Below, piece by piece: positions 7,772 through 14,380 of a stretch of 28,782 nt of DNA. Position 1 is the stretch's first letter. Every line of letters begins with the position of its first letter. The stretch is taken from positions 1 through 28,782 of the forward strand of contig JAWLCV010000052.1 in the NCBI GenBank assembly GCA_041686955.1, read 5' to 3'. A model generated the notes under the pieces. It was not told the DNA's origin and did no database searches. It saw nothing but the letters and a program-made list of their open reading frames with translations. The translations under genes were made by a program, and so were the position numbers. Origin of the DNA: UBA7803 sp041686955 (GTDB lineage Bacteria > Pseudomonadota > Gammaproteobacteria > Pseudomonadales > Azotimanducaceae).

Positions 7772-7870
7772 GAAGCCGCGCATCATAGAGCCCGGGGCAC
7801 CCCCGGTAAATCGGCGAATCCGGCCAAGCGGCGGGCTCTGGTACCATCCGGCGTGGGCAATGGAGCAACT
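7772..7870 (+). repeat. 99-bp direct repeat, copy 2 (assembly overlap)
   Basis: Second copy of 7573-7671, starting at the last N. It runs to two bases before the ATG at 7873. The interval 7549-7872 otherwise shows no gene; it presumably carries the divergent promoters of panD and the next gene, but I could not pick out convincing boxes. Confidence 0.85.
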
Positions 7871-7872
7871 GC

Positions 7873-8370
7873 ATGAGCACGACTTCGATGCGAACGAAGG
7901 GGGCCGCGGCGGGCATCGTCCTGGCAGTGCTCGCCGCCGGAGCTTTGGCCGCCTTGCTCGTCTACGTCTTCTACTGCCCCTGCGAACGGACCCCGGGAGG
8001 CTGGCTGTTGGGCCGAGAGGTTGACGAGCCCGTCACCGACTGGAGCTTCGCCAACGAGGTGCCCCTCTGCCAGATTCAGGTCAGCCGGGGGTTCTGGCCC
8101 CACTCGGTGAACCTCAACTGCATGGCGTCCGCCGGCAAGCTGTTTCTGAGCTGCGCTAGCTGCGACGGCAAAGTCTGGTCGTCCGCCGCCCGCGCCGATC
8201 CGGAAGCGCGCCTGCGGATCGGTGACCGGGTCTATCCCGTGCGGTTGAGCCGGGTGAGCAACCCCGCCGTGCTCGACGAGGCGTGGCAGGCCCGGGCCAC
8301 GAAGACCGGCCGAGGCACGGACAGTCCCCGCGAGGACGGCTGGTGGGCGTTTCGGGTGGAATCACGCTGA
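7873..8370 (+). CDS. Membrane-anchored protein of unknown function, possible split-barrel fold
   Basis: The 165-residue product starts at ATG 7873, with GGAG seven bases upstream; ATG 7888 is a second choice. One transmembrane helix (about 11-33) is followed by a C-P-C at 35-37. The rest is a soluble, probably periplasmic, domain: TDWSFANEVPLCQIQV, SVNLNCMASAGKLFLSC, CDGKVWSSAARADPEARLRIG and RVYPVRLSRVSNPAV. The order of strands and the 'ADPEARLRIGDRVYPVR' pattern recall the PNPOx-like or deazaflavin-dependent split beta-barrel families, but this is a weak resemblance and no cofactor motif is clear. Six cysteines, most in C-x-C or SCASC settings, suggest disulfides or metal. A GC-rich hairpin lies just after the stop. 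Confidence 0.65.
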   Translation: MSTTSMRTKGAAAGIVLAVLAAGALAALLVYVFYCPCERTPGGWLLGREVDEPVTDWSFANEVPLCQIQVSRGFWPHSVNLNCMASAGKLFLSCASCDGKVWSSAARADPEARLRIGDRVYPVRLSRVSNPAVLDEAWQARATKTGRGTDSPREDGWWAFRVESR

Positions 8371-8375
8371 TCGCC

Positions 8376-8396
8376 GCGTCGGCGCCCGGCCGACGC
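8376..8396 (+). other. GC-rich hairpin after a gene end
   Basis: GCGTCGG (8376-8382) pairs with CCGACGC (8390-8396) across a seven-base loop, five bases after the stop at 8370. No T tract follows. The rest of 8371-8537 shows nothing else I can support. Confidence 0.35.
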
Positions 8397-8537
8397 CAGC
8401 GCCTCGGAAGTCGGCGCCGATCCGACACCGGCCACGCCCGAGGCCCGTGAAACCGGCGCCCGCACGCCTTCGACCCCACTGGCATACCCTTTGCTCCCGC
8501 CCGCCGGACATTCTTTCAGGCGACAGGTGGACGGACC

Positions 8538-9092
8538 ATGAAAACGCGATGCGCGACACGCAGATCCTGCGCCGCCGGCGCCCGGATCGCCGCCCTGGCG
8601 GCGCTGCTGCTGCGGGTGGCCGTCTGCGTCCCGTTCACCGGATTGTCTCCGGCCGTGGCGGACACGGTGGTACCCCTCAACGCACGCAACGGCTTCGCAA
8701 CGTACTACCTGCCGGTGGACATGGGCCAGGGCATGGTCGAGGACTACCTGGTGGACACCGGCGCGGGATACATGACCATCACGGAACCCACCCTGTCCAG
8801 TCTCGAGAACGCCGGCCGAGTGCGCTTCGTCCGGATCATCCAGGGACATCTGGCAGACGGCAGCGTGCTCCGCGTGCCCATCTACGTCATCGACGAAATC
8901 GTCATCGGTAGTAGCTGCGTTCTGAAGGACGTGGAGGCCGCGGTGCTCCCCGGCGCCTCGCGTGGGCTGTTCGGGCTGAGCGCCCTGCGCCGCACCTCGC
9001 CCTTCGAGTTCTCCATGGATCCGCCCACGCTGCGGCTGAGCAACTGCCAGGCGGCTCCCGTGCTGGCGGCAAGCACGGCAGCCGCCCAGTGA
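8538..9092 (+). CDS. Secreted retropepsin-like aspartic protease
   Basis: The 184-residue product starts at ATG 8538. A basic N-terminus and hydrophobic stretch (about 15-41, ending AVADT) form a signal peptide. Mature features fit clan AA retropepsin-like proteases: catalytic DTGAG at 73-77 preceded by VEDYLVDTGAG, a flap-like segment (RIIQGHLADGSVLRVPIYVIDEIVIG), and a final GLFGLSALRRTSPFEFSMDPPTLRL block, which matches the G-(L/I)-x-G-x-x-x-L end of the fold. Such single-domain proteins work as homodimers. Export to the periplasm is likely. The partner substrate is unknown; neighbours are a membrane protein upstream and the convergent Hyf-like operon. A 12-bp palindrome, ACCCGCGCGGGT (9092-9103), starts at the last base of its stop. 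Confidence 0.8.
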   Translation: MKTRCATRRSCAAGARIAALAALLLRVAVCVPFTGLSPAVADTVVPLNARNGFATYYLPVDMGQGMVEDYLVDTGAGYMTITEPTLSSLENAGRVRFVRIIQGHLADGSVLRVPIYVIDEIVIGSSCVLKDVEAAVLPGASRGLFGLSALRRTSPFEFSMDPPTLRLSNCQAAPVLAASTAAAQ

Positions 9093-9137
9093 CCCGCGCG
9101 GGTATGCCCAGCACCGGCGTGGGCCGACGAACCGCGG

Positions 9138-9671
9138 TTACGCGCGCTCCTCGAGACGATCGCCGGCGCAGAGCACCGCGAGCAGCCCCTTCATCAGCGC
9201 CAGGGGCGACGGCGGGCAGCCGCTGATTCTCGCATCCACGGGGATCACGTTCTCCACGCCCCCGCAGCTCGCGTAGGAAACGCCGAACTCCCCCCCGCTG
9301 CAGGCACAGGTGCCGGCGGCGAGAACGAGCTTGGGCGCGGGCATGGCGCGCCAGGTGCGGCGCAGCGCGGTTTCCATGTGGCGGGAAACGGGACCGGTGA
9401 CCAGCAGCGCGTCGGCATGGCGGGGCGACGCCACGAACTGGATTCCGAACCGCGCCACGTCGTGGTACGGATTGTTCAGGGCGTGGATCTCCAGCTCGCA
9501 CCCGTTGCACGATCCGGCATCCACCTGACGGATGGCCAGGCTGCGGCGGAACCGGCGATCGATTACCCTGCGCAGTTGCGCGCCCACCGCCTCGATGTCG
9601 GGATCGTCCAGCGGCGGGGCATCCTCCGTGACGTTGCCGACGATCAGTGCCTGCTTCAGCACCCGGAACAT
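9138..9671 (-). CDS. hyfI: HyfI/NuoB-like iron-sulfur subunit of an Ehr-type complex
   Basis: The 177-residue product starts at ATG 9671, with AGGAGGTG eight bases upstream, and is the last gene of the operon, 11 bases after the large-subunit gene. It belongs to the NuoB / HycG / HyfI / NiFe small-subunit family. Ligands for the proximal 4Fe-4S cluster (N2 in complex I) are visible: SCNGC with C55 and C58, GTCACSGG with C122, and GCPPSP with C152. A second cysteine, C124, sits next to the third ligand. In relatives this cluster passes electrons between the peripheral arm and the catalytic cavity at the large subunit. Here the cluster is kept although the large subunit has lost its NiFe site, so the subunit may still carry a redox centre or use it only structurally. 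Confidence 0.85.
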   Translation of the reverse strand: MFRVLKQALIVGNVTEDAPPLDDPDIEAVGAQLRRVIDRRFRRSLAIRQVDAGSCNGCELEIHALNNPYHDVARFGIQFVASPRHADALLVTGPVSRHMETALRRTWRAMPAPKLVLAAGTCACSGGEFGVSYASCGGVENVIPVDARISGCPPSPLALMKGLLAVLCAGDRLEERA

Positions 9672-9682
9672 GTTCGCACCTC

Positions 9683-11266
9683 CTAGAGATCGTGCCCGGA
9701 ATAGGATCCGTTCACGGATTTGTTGCAGACCGGAAAATCGGGAACGATGTTGCCGTCGATCAGCCGCTCGAGCGCCGGCCAGGTGAACCAGCTCGGGTCG
9801 CGGGGAAAGAACCGGGCGATGCGACCGTCCTGGCCCAAGCGCACGTAGCTGACGATCTCGCCCCGCCAGCCCTCGACGATGCCGATCCCTTCCACCCCAG
9901 CCTGGGGGGCGGCCGCATCCACGGCAGGCATGGGTGCGGCGCAGGGACCTTCGGGCAACACCGCGAGCAGGGCGTCCATCCACGCCACGCTGATACGCAC
10001 CTCCCGCACCCGTACGGCCAGGCGGGCGGCGATGTCGCCTTCGTGGAGAACGGGGACCTCGATGGGATGCACATCGTAAGGCGGATACGGAGACGCCCTG
10101 CGCACGTCGAAGCTCTGTCCGCTGGCTTTGCCCACGTACCCGGTGCAGCCGAGAGCGCGGGCGTCCTCGGCGCCCAGGCGCCCGGCTCCCTGCAACCGGT
10201 CTTCCAGCGAGGGGTAGTCGCCGATGACGGCGAATACCGGCTCCACGGCCTTCAGCAGCTCGGCGTGGTCGGCGCGCAGTGTCTCCACGGCGCTGCCCGT
10301 GACGTCTCGCGCCGTACCGCCCGGGACCACCACGTCCATGAGCAGGCGATGTCCGAACAGCTCGCCGCTGCGGCGCTGCCAGCGCTCCCGCAGCCGGGCG
10401 CAGTGCACGTGAGCGAAGGTGAACCCCACGTCGTTGCAGATGGCGCCGATGTCACCGAGGTGATTGGCCACCCGCTCCCGCTCCGCCAGAAGGCCCCGCA
10501 GATACGCACCCCTTGCTGGCACCGTGCAGCCGGCCGCGCGCTCCATGGCCATGCACGCGGCCCAGGCGTGGGCTACCGTGGAGTCTCCGGAGACCCGGCC
10601 GGCCAGCCGTGCCAACGCGGCGGGATCACGCCCCACGGCGAGTTTCTCGGTGCCCTTGTGGGTGTACGCCAGGCGTGCCTCCAGGCTCAGGATCTCCTCC
10701 CCCACCGCCTGAAAGCGGAAATGTCCCGGCTCGATGATGCCGGCGTGCACCGGGCCCACGGGGATCTCGTACACGCCGTTGCCCTGGACCCGGCGGAAGG
10801 GATAGTCCTTGTCTGCCGGCGCCCGCTTCGGCCCGCGCCCGGCCAGGGGATAGTCTGGGCGCAATGGGAAATCGCCTTCGACCCAGGCCTGATGCCGCGT
10901 CCAGCGGCGTTCGTCGGGATGATCGGTCCAGACCACGCCGAGAAGATCCCGCATGTGGCGTTCCAGCCGGTCGGCGCCCGGAAAGCTCGGGGTGTGAGCA
11001 GGCAGCGTGGGATCGGAGAGCGGCACCCGGGTCTCCAGCACCACGTATTCGCCGCCCCGTTCGAGACAGGCCTGAACCACCATGTCGTCGCCCCGCGCGT
11101 CGCCCCACGCGCCCGCCCAGCGATAACCGGCGCGCGCCGCGATGGCCGCGGCCCGGCCCCAGTCGCCTGCGCTCACCTCGAGCCGCCGGGCGGGGGGCAG
11201 CGCCCGGCCGGCCGCCTCGGTCACCTCAACGTGCTCCGCGCGCAACCCCGTCAGAAGATCGCTCAC
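9683..11266 (-). CDS. hyfG: HyfG/HycE-like large subunit (fused NuoC-NuoD type) without [NiFe] ligands
   Basis: GTG 11266 overlaps the stop of the hyfF-like gene (GTGA), giving 527 residues. Residues 1-150 are a 30-kDa (NuoC-like) domain ending in a DFPLRPDYPL motif; the rest is a 49-kDa (NuoD/hydrogenase large subunit) domain, with IPVGPVHAGIIEPGHFRF (168-185) and YTHKGTEKL (201-209). The family's N-terminal RxCGxC becomes RVSGDS at 224-229, and the C-terminal DPCxxC becomes NGSYSG at 519-524. All four NiFe-binding cysteines are therefore replaced (S226, S229, S521, G524), so it cannot hold a hydrogenase active site. It is not standard NuoD either, because it keeps the HycE-type fusion and neighbours. 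It most likely belongs to the Ehr class, of unknown reaction. Confidence 0.88.
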   Translation of the reverse strand: MSDLLTGLRAEHVEVTEAAGRALPPARRLEVSAGDWGRAAAIAARAGYRWAGAWGDARGDDMVVQACLERGGEYVVLETRVPLSDPTLPAHTPSFPGADRLERHMRDLLGVVWTDHPDERRWTRHQAWVEGDFPLRPDYPLAGRGPKRAPADKDYPFRRVQGNGVYEIPVGPVHAGIIEPGHFRFQAVGEEILSLEARLAYTHKGTEKLAVGRDPAALARLAGRVSGDSTVAHAWAACMAMERAAGCTVPARGAYLRGLLAERERVANHLGDIGAICNDVGFTFAHVHCARLRERWQRRSGELFGHRLLMDVVVPGGTARDVTGSAVETLRADHAELLKAVEPVFAVIGDYPSLEDRLQGAGRLGAEDARALGCTGYVGKASGQSFDVRRASPYPPYDVHPIEVPVLHEGDIAARLAVRVREVRISVAWMDALLAVLPEGPCAAPMPAVDAAAPQAGVEGIGIVEGWRGEIVSYVRLGQDGRIARFFPRDPSWFTWPALERLIDGNIVPDFPVCNKSVNGSYSGHDL

Positions 11267-12735
11267 AGCAGGCTTCCTCCGGTAATGAGCGCGGTGGCGC
11301 GATCGAGCCAGCGGGCCAGGAAGTCGGGCACGGAGAGCCCGAGCCACAGCACCAGCCCCAAATGCACCATCACGGGGAGCATGTTGGCGGAAACCGGCCG
11401 CTGTCCCTGGGGCGCCGCGCCGTAGACCATGGGATGGAGGTGGCGGAACAGTCCGGCGAAGGCCACCGCCAGCCCCACCAGCAGAGCCACGGTGAGCCAG
11501 GGCTGCGACTGCATGGTGGCGGTGAGCAACAGGAACTCGCTGGTGAACACCCCGAACGGCGGGAACCCGGCGATGGCGGCCACCGCGATGAGCAGCGACC
11601 ACCCCACCGCCGGCTGGGTTCGAATCAGACCGCGAATGTGGTCGATGTTCTGGGTGCCGGCGATGTGGGCGGCATGGCCGACGGTGATGAAGATCGCCGA
11701 CTTGGTGAGCGAGTGGACCAGCATGTGCAGCAGCGCGCCGAAGGTGGCGAGCGGGCCGCCCAGGCCGAAGGCGAAGGTCATCAGCCCCATGTGCTCGATG
11801 GAGGAATAGCTGAACATGCGCTTGATGTCGCGCTGGCGGTGCAGGAACAGGCCCGCCACCAGAAACGAAAGCATGCCGAATCCCATCAGCAGGTACCCCG
11901 GCATGTGGGGTGTCGCGGTCGACGCCAGGGAGCCGTCCACCAGCATCTTCACCCGAACCACCGCGTACAGGGCGACGTTGAGCAGCAGCCCCGAGAGCAC
12001 GGCGGACATGGGCGTGGGACCTTCGGAGTGCGCGTCGGGCAGCCACTGATGCAGCGGCACGAGACCCACCTTGGTCCCGTAACCCACCAGCAGGAACACG
12101 AAGGCCAGGCTCATCACCGCAGGCTCCAGGCCGTCGGCGTTGCGATACAGCACGCTCCACGTCAAACCGGCTTCAGACTCGCCGAGCACATGCTGGGCGG
12201 CGAAGTAGGTCAGCACCGTGCCGAACAGCGCGAGCGCGATGCCCACGCCGCAGAGAATGAAGTACTTCCAGGCGGCCTCCACGGCCTCGGGCGTGCGGTA
12301 CAGCGACACCAGCAGCACGGTGCTCAGGGTCGCGCCCTCCACCGCCACCCAGAGAATTCCCAGATTGTCCGTTGCCAGCGCGAGCAGCATGGTGAACATG
12401 AACACCTGGTACATGGCGTGATAGATGCGCATGCCCCGCTCCCCGGTTCGGCCGGATTCCCGGACGTAGCGCATGTACGGCCGCGAGAAGATGGAGGTGG
12501 TCAGCCCCACGAACGCGGTGAGCACGATCAGGTAGACGTTGAACGCGTCCACGCGGAAGCTCGCCCCCGCCACCTCCCCCGCCGCGGCCACGTCCCAGGC
12601 AAGCCACGTCGCGGCGCCGAGCGCGATCGCGGAGACCGCCACGTTGAGCCAGCCGGCACGGTCCGGCGAGCGCAATAGGGAGAGCGCCAGGGCGCCAGCC
12701 AGCGGCGTGAACACCGCGAGGAGCAGCGCGATCAT
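11263..12735 (-). CDS. hyfF: HyfF-like antiporter-type membrane subunit (NuoL/M/N family)
   Basis: The 490-residue product starts at ATG 12735, overlapping the stop of the hyfE-like gene (ATGA). It is a many-helix proton-pumping subunit of the NuoM/Mrp type. Diagnostic pieces are the glutamate in LWVAVEGATLST (E133), the lysine in VGYGTKVGLVPLHQWLPDAH (K222) with H229, and RDIKRMFSYSSIEHMGLM, then LLHMLVHSLTKS with its lysine in the middle of a helix. In complex I and group 4 hydrogenases these form the charged axis that moves ions. It sits between hyfE and hyfG types in the usual Hyf order. The start at 12735 is better than the open upstream frame, which lies inside hyfE. Confidence 0.92.
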   Translation of the reverse strand: MIALLLAVFTPLAGALALSLLRSPDRAGWLNVAVSAIALGAATWLAWDVAAAGEVAGASFRVDAFNVYLIVLTAFVGLTTSIFSRPYMRYVRESGRTGERGMRIYHAMYQVFMFTMLLALATDNLGILWVAVEGATLSTVLLVSLYRTPEAVEAAWKYFILCGVGIALALFGTVLTYFAAQHVLGESEAGLTWSVLYRNADGLEPAVMSLAFVFLLVGYGTKVGLVPLHQWLPDAHSEGPTPMSAVLSGLLLNVALYAVVRVKMLVDGSLASTATPHMPGYLLMGFGMLSFLVAGLFLHRQRDIKRMFSYSSIEHMGLMTFAFGLGGPLATFGALLHMLVHSLTKSAIFITVGHAAHIAGTQNIDHIRGLIRTQPAVGWSLLIAVAAIAGFPPFGVFTSEFLLLTATMQSQPWLTVALLVGLAVAFAGLFRHLHPMVYGAAPQGQRPVSANMLPVMVHLGLVLWLGLSVPDFLARWLDRATALITGGSLL

Positions 12736-13418
12736 CGATCCCCCTCCGGCGTCTCCGTCAGGCGGTTCAGCCGGTCGACGTCCAGGGAGTCGATGCTCTC
12801 GCGGATCTGCAGGAAGAAGACCCCGAACAGCACCATGGCCACGAGCACATCGAAGGCCACCCCGAGCTCCACCACCAGGGGCATGCCGCCGGTGGCGGAA
12901 ACCGCAGCCAGGAACAGGCCGTTCTCCATGGCCATGAAGCCGAGCACCTGCAGAACCGCCTGGGGGCGGGAGGCCATCATCAACAGACCGATGAGCACCG
13001 CGGCCAGGCTGATGGCCACGATGTTCCGGGTGAACACCAGCTCCTGCTCGACGATGGGAATCACCAGCCAGTAGCTGAAGATCACCAGCGCCACCGCCGC
13101 CATGATCACCAGGGCGGGCCGGTGCAGCTCCTCGGCGTGGCGCTCCAGCGCCAGACGCCGAACCAGGCGATGCAGCATCCAGGGAATCAGCATCGCCTTC
13201 AGCACCAGGGTGAGCAGCGCGGAGATGTACAGGTGCGGCAGGTTTCCGGCCGTGGCCACCAGCCCGGTCACCGCGGCCACCAGGCCGCCCTGCCAGGCGA
13301 AGGCGTGGATCGCCGATACCAGCCGTGCCTGCTCGAGAAGAACGAAGGAGGTGAGCAGCACCAGCGCGGCGAGCACCAGCACCAGCTGCTCCTGGATGGG
13401 AAGGTCGACTATGTTCAC
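12732..13418 (-). CDS. hyfE: HyfE-like membrane subunit
   Basis: GTG 13418 overlaps the stop of the hyfC-like gene by four bases (GTGA). The 228-residue product is hydrophobic, with six or seven predicted helices: LVLVLAALVLLTSFVLLEQA at the start, then ALLTLVLKAMLIPWMLHRL, PALVIMAAVALVIFSYWL, NIVAISLAAVLIGLLMMASR, VLGFMAMENGLFLAAVS and a final VLVAMVLFGVFFLQI. The KAMLIPW and GFMAMENG motifs are shared with HyfE and resemble NuoK-type subunits, to which HyfE is related. It would contribute to the membrane arm between HyfC and the antiporter-like subunits. It ends in a charged cytoplasmic tail (ESIDSLDVDRLNRL). Confidence 0.88.
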   Translation of the reverse strand: MNIVDLPIQEQLVLVLAALVLLTSFVLLEQARLVSAIHAFAWQGGLVAAVTGLVATAGNLPHLYISALLTLVLKAMLIPWMLHRLVRRLALERHAEELHRPALVIMAAVALVIFSYWLVIPIVEQELVFTRNIVAISLAAVLIGLLMMASRPQAVLQVLGFMAMENGLFLAAVSATGGMPLVVELGVAFDVLVAMVLFGVFFLQIRESIDSLDVDRLNRLTETPEGDR

Positions 13419-14380
13419 GAGCCCACTTCCAGAATGACGTGCCCAAGCAGTCCGAGCAGGGCCAGCAGCAGGGCCAGATTCAGGAACGCGGGCACGCGAA
13501 ACAGGCGCATCTTCGCGAGCACCGTCTCGGCGGTGGCCAGCAGCGCGCCGAGGACCGCGAGCTTCAGCACCACGGCCACGAGCCCCACCGCCAGCGCACC
13601 CGGCTCGAGCCCCCTGGCGATCCCCCAGGGAACGAAGACGTTGGCGATGAGCGAGCCGTAGAGCAGAAGCTTGATCTGTGCCGCCCACTCCATCAGCGCC
13701 AGGTGCCGGCCCGAGTACTCGAGGATCATGGCCTCGTGGATCATCGTCAGCTCCAGGTGGGTGCTGGGGTTGTCCACCGGAATGCGGCCCGTCTCGGCTA
13801 TCGCCACCAGCACCAGGGCCCCCAGGGCGAACAGGAACGACGGCCGCAACACCAGGGGGCCCTCCAGGTGGCTGTCGATGACGCTGGCCAGGTTGGTGCT
13901 GTGGGCGGTCATGGCCAGGGTGAACACCGCCAGCAGCATGGCCGGCTCCGCCAGCGCGGAGACCAGCATTTCCCGCGATGCGCCCATGCCGCCGAACGCG
14001 GTGCCAACGTCCATGCCGGCAAGGGCCAGGAAGAAGCGGGCCAGCGCCAGGAGTCCCACCAGCACGATGATGTCGGCGATCATGGCGGTGGGCAGGTCTA
14101 CGGTGATCAACGGCACCGTGGCAGCCGCGAGCCAGGTGGCCACGAACACCACGTAGGGCGCGGCGCGGAACAGCGGCGAGGCGGTATGGGCCACCCGCAC
14201 CTCCTTGCCGAGCAGCTTGTAGAGGTCTCGGTAGGGTTGCAGCACTGGCGCGCCCCGGCGATTCTGCAGGCGCGCTTTCGCCTTGCGGATCCAGCCGGTG
14301 AGCCCGGGCGCCAGCGCCGCGAGCAAGAGCGCCTGCCCCAGGGCGAGCAGCCAGGCGGAGGAACTCAGGAGATGATCCAC
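13415..14380 (-). CDS. hyfC: HyfC/NuoH-like membrane subunit
   Basis: GTG 14380 lies 16 bases inside the 3' end of the hyfB-like gene, and the product is 321 residues, close to E. coli HyfC (315). It belongs to the NuoH family that links the membrane arm to the peripheral arm. Typical pieces are the RLQNRRGAPVLQPYRDLYKLLGKE block near the N-terminus, GMGASREMLVSALAEPAML, AETGRIPVDNPSTHLELTM with its conserved charged residues, and a loop ELTMIHEAMILEYSG. These build the quinone- or ion-access chamber in complex I and the matching junction in membrane-bound hydrogenases. The start is coupled to the upstream gene rather than having a clear ribosome site. Confidence 0.9.
   Translation of the reverse strand: MDHLLSSSAWLLALGQALLLAALAPGLTGWIRKAKARLQNRRGAPVLQPYRDLYKLLGKEVRVAHTASPLFRAAPYVVFVATWLAAATVPLITVDLPTAMIADIIVLVGLLALARFFLALAGMDVGTAFGGMGASREMLVSALAEPAMLLAVFTLAMTAHSTNLASVIDSHLEGPLVLRPSFLFALGALVLVAIAETGRIPVDNPSTHLELTMIHEAMILEYSGRHLALMEWAAQIKLLLYGSLIANVFVPWGIARGLEPGALAVGLVAVVLKLAVLGALLATAETVLAKMRLFRVPAFLNLALLLALLGLLGHVILEVGS

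Noticed and set aside
7573..7870. The 99-bp duplication as an attachment site or tandem repeat
   Set aside because: Both copies abut the Ns exactly, which is the mark of contig overlap; no integrase or mobile gene is nearby.
7535..7916. Reading frames crossing the N run
   Set aside because: They are translated partly from Ns and from a duplicated contig end.
9138..11266. A functional group 4 [NiFe] hydrogenase
   Set aside because: All four NiFe-ligating cysteines of the large subunit are replaced, and no maturation genes are present in the window.
9683..12160. Upstream extensions of hyfG, hyfF, hyfE and hyfC frames into the preceding genes
   Set aside because: The extra residues are out-of-frame readings of the neighbouring membrane subunits; GTG or ATG codons overlapping the preceding stops fit family lengths.
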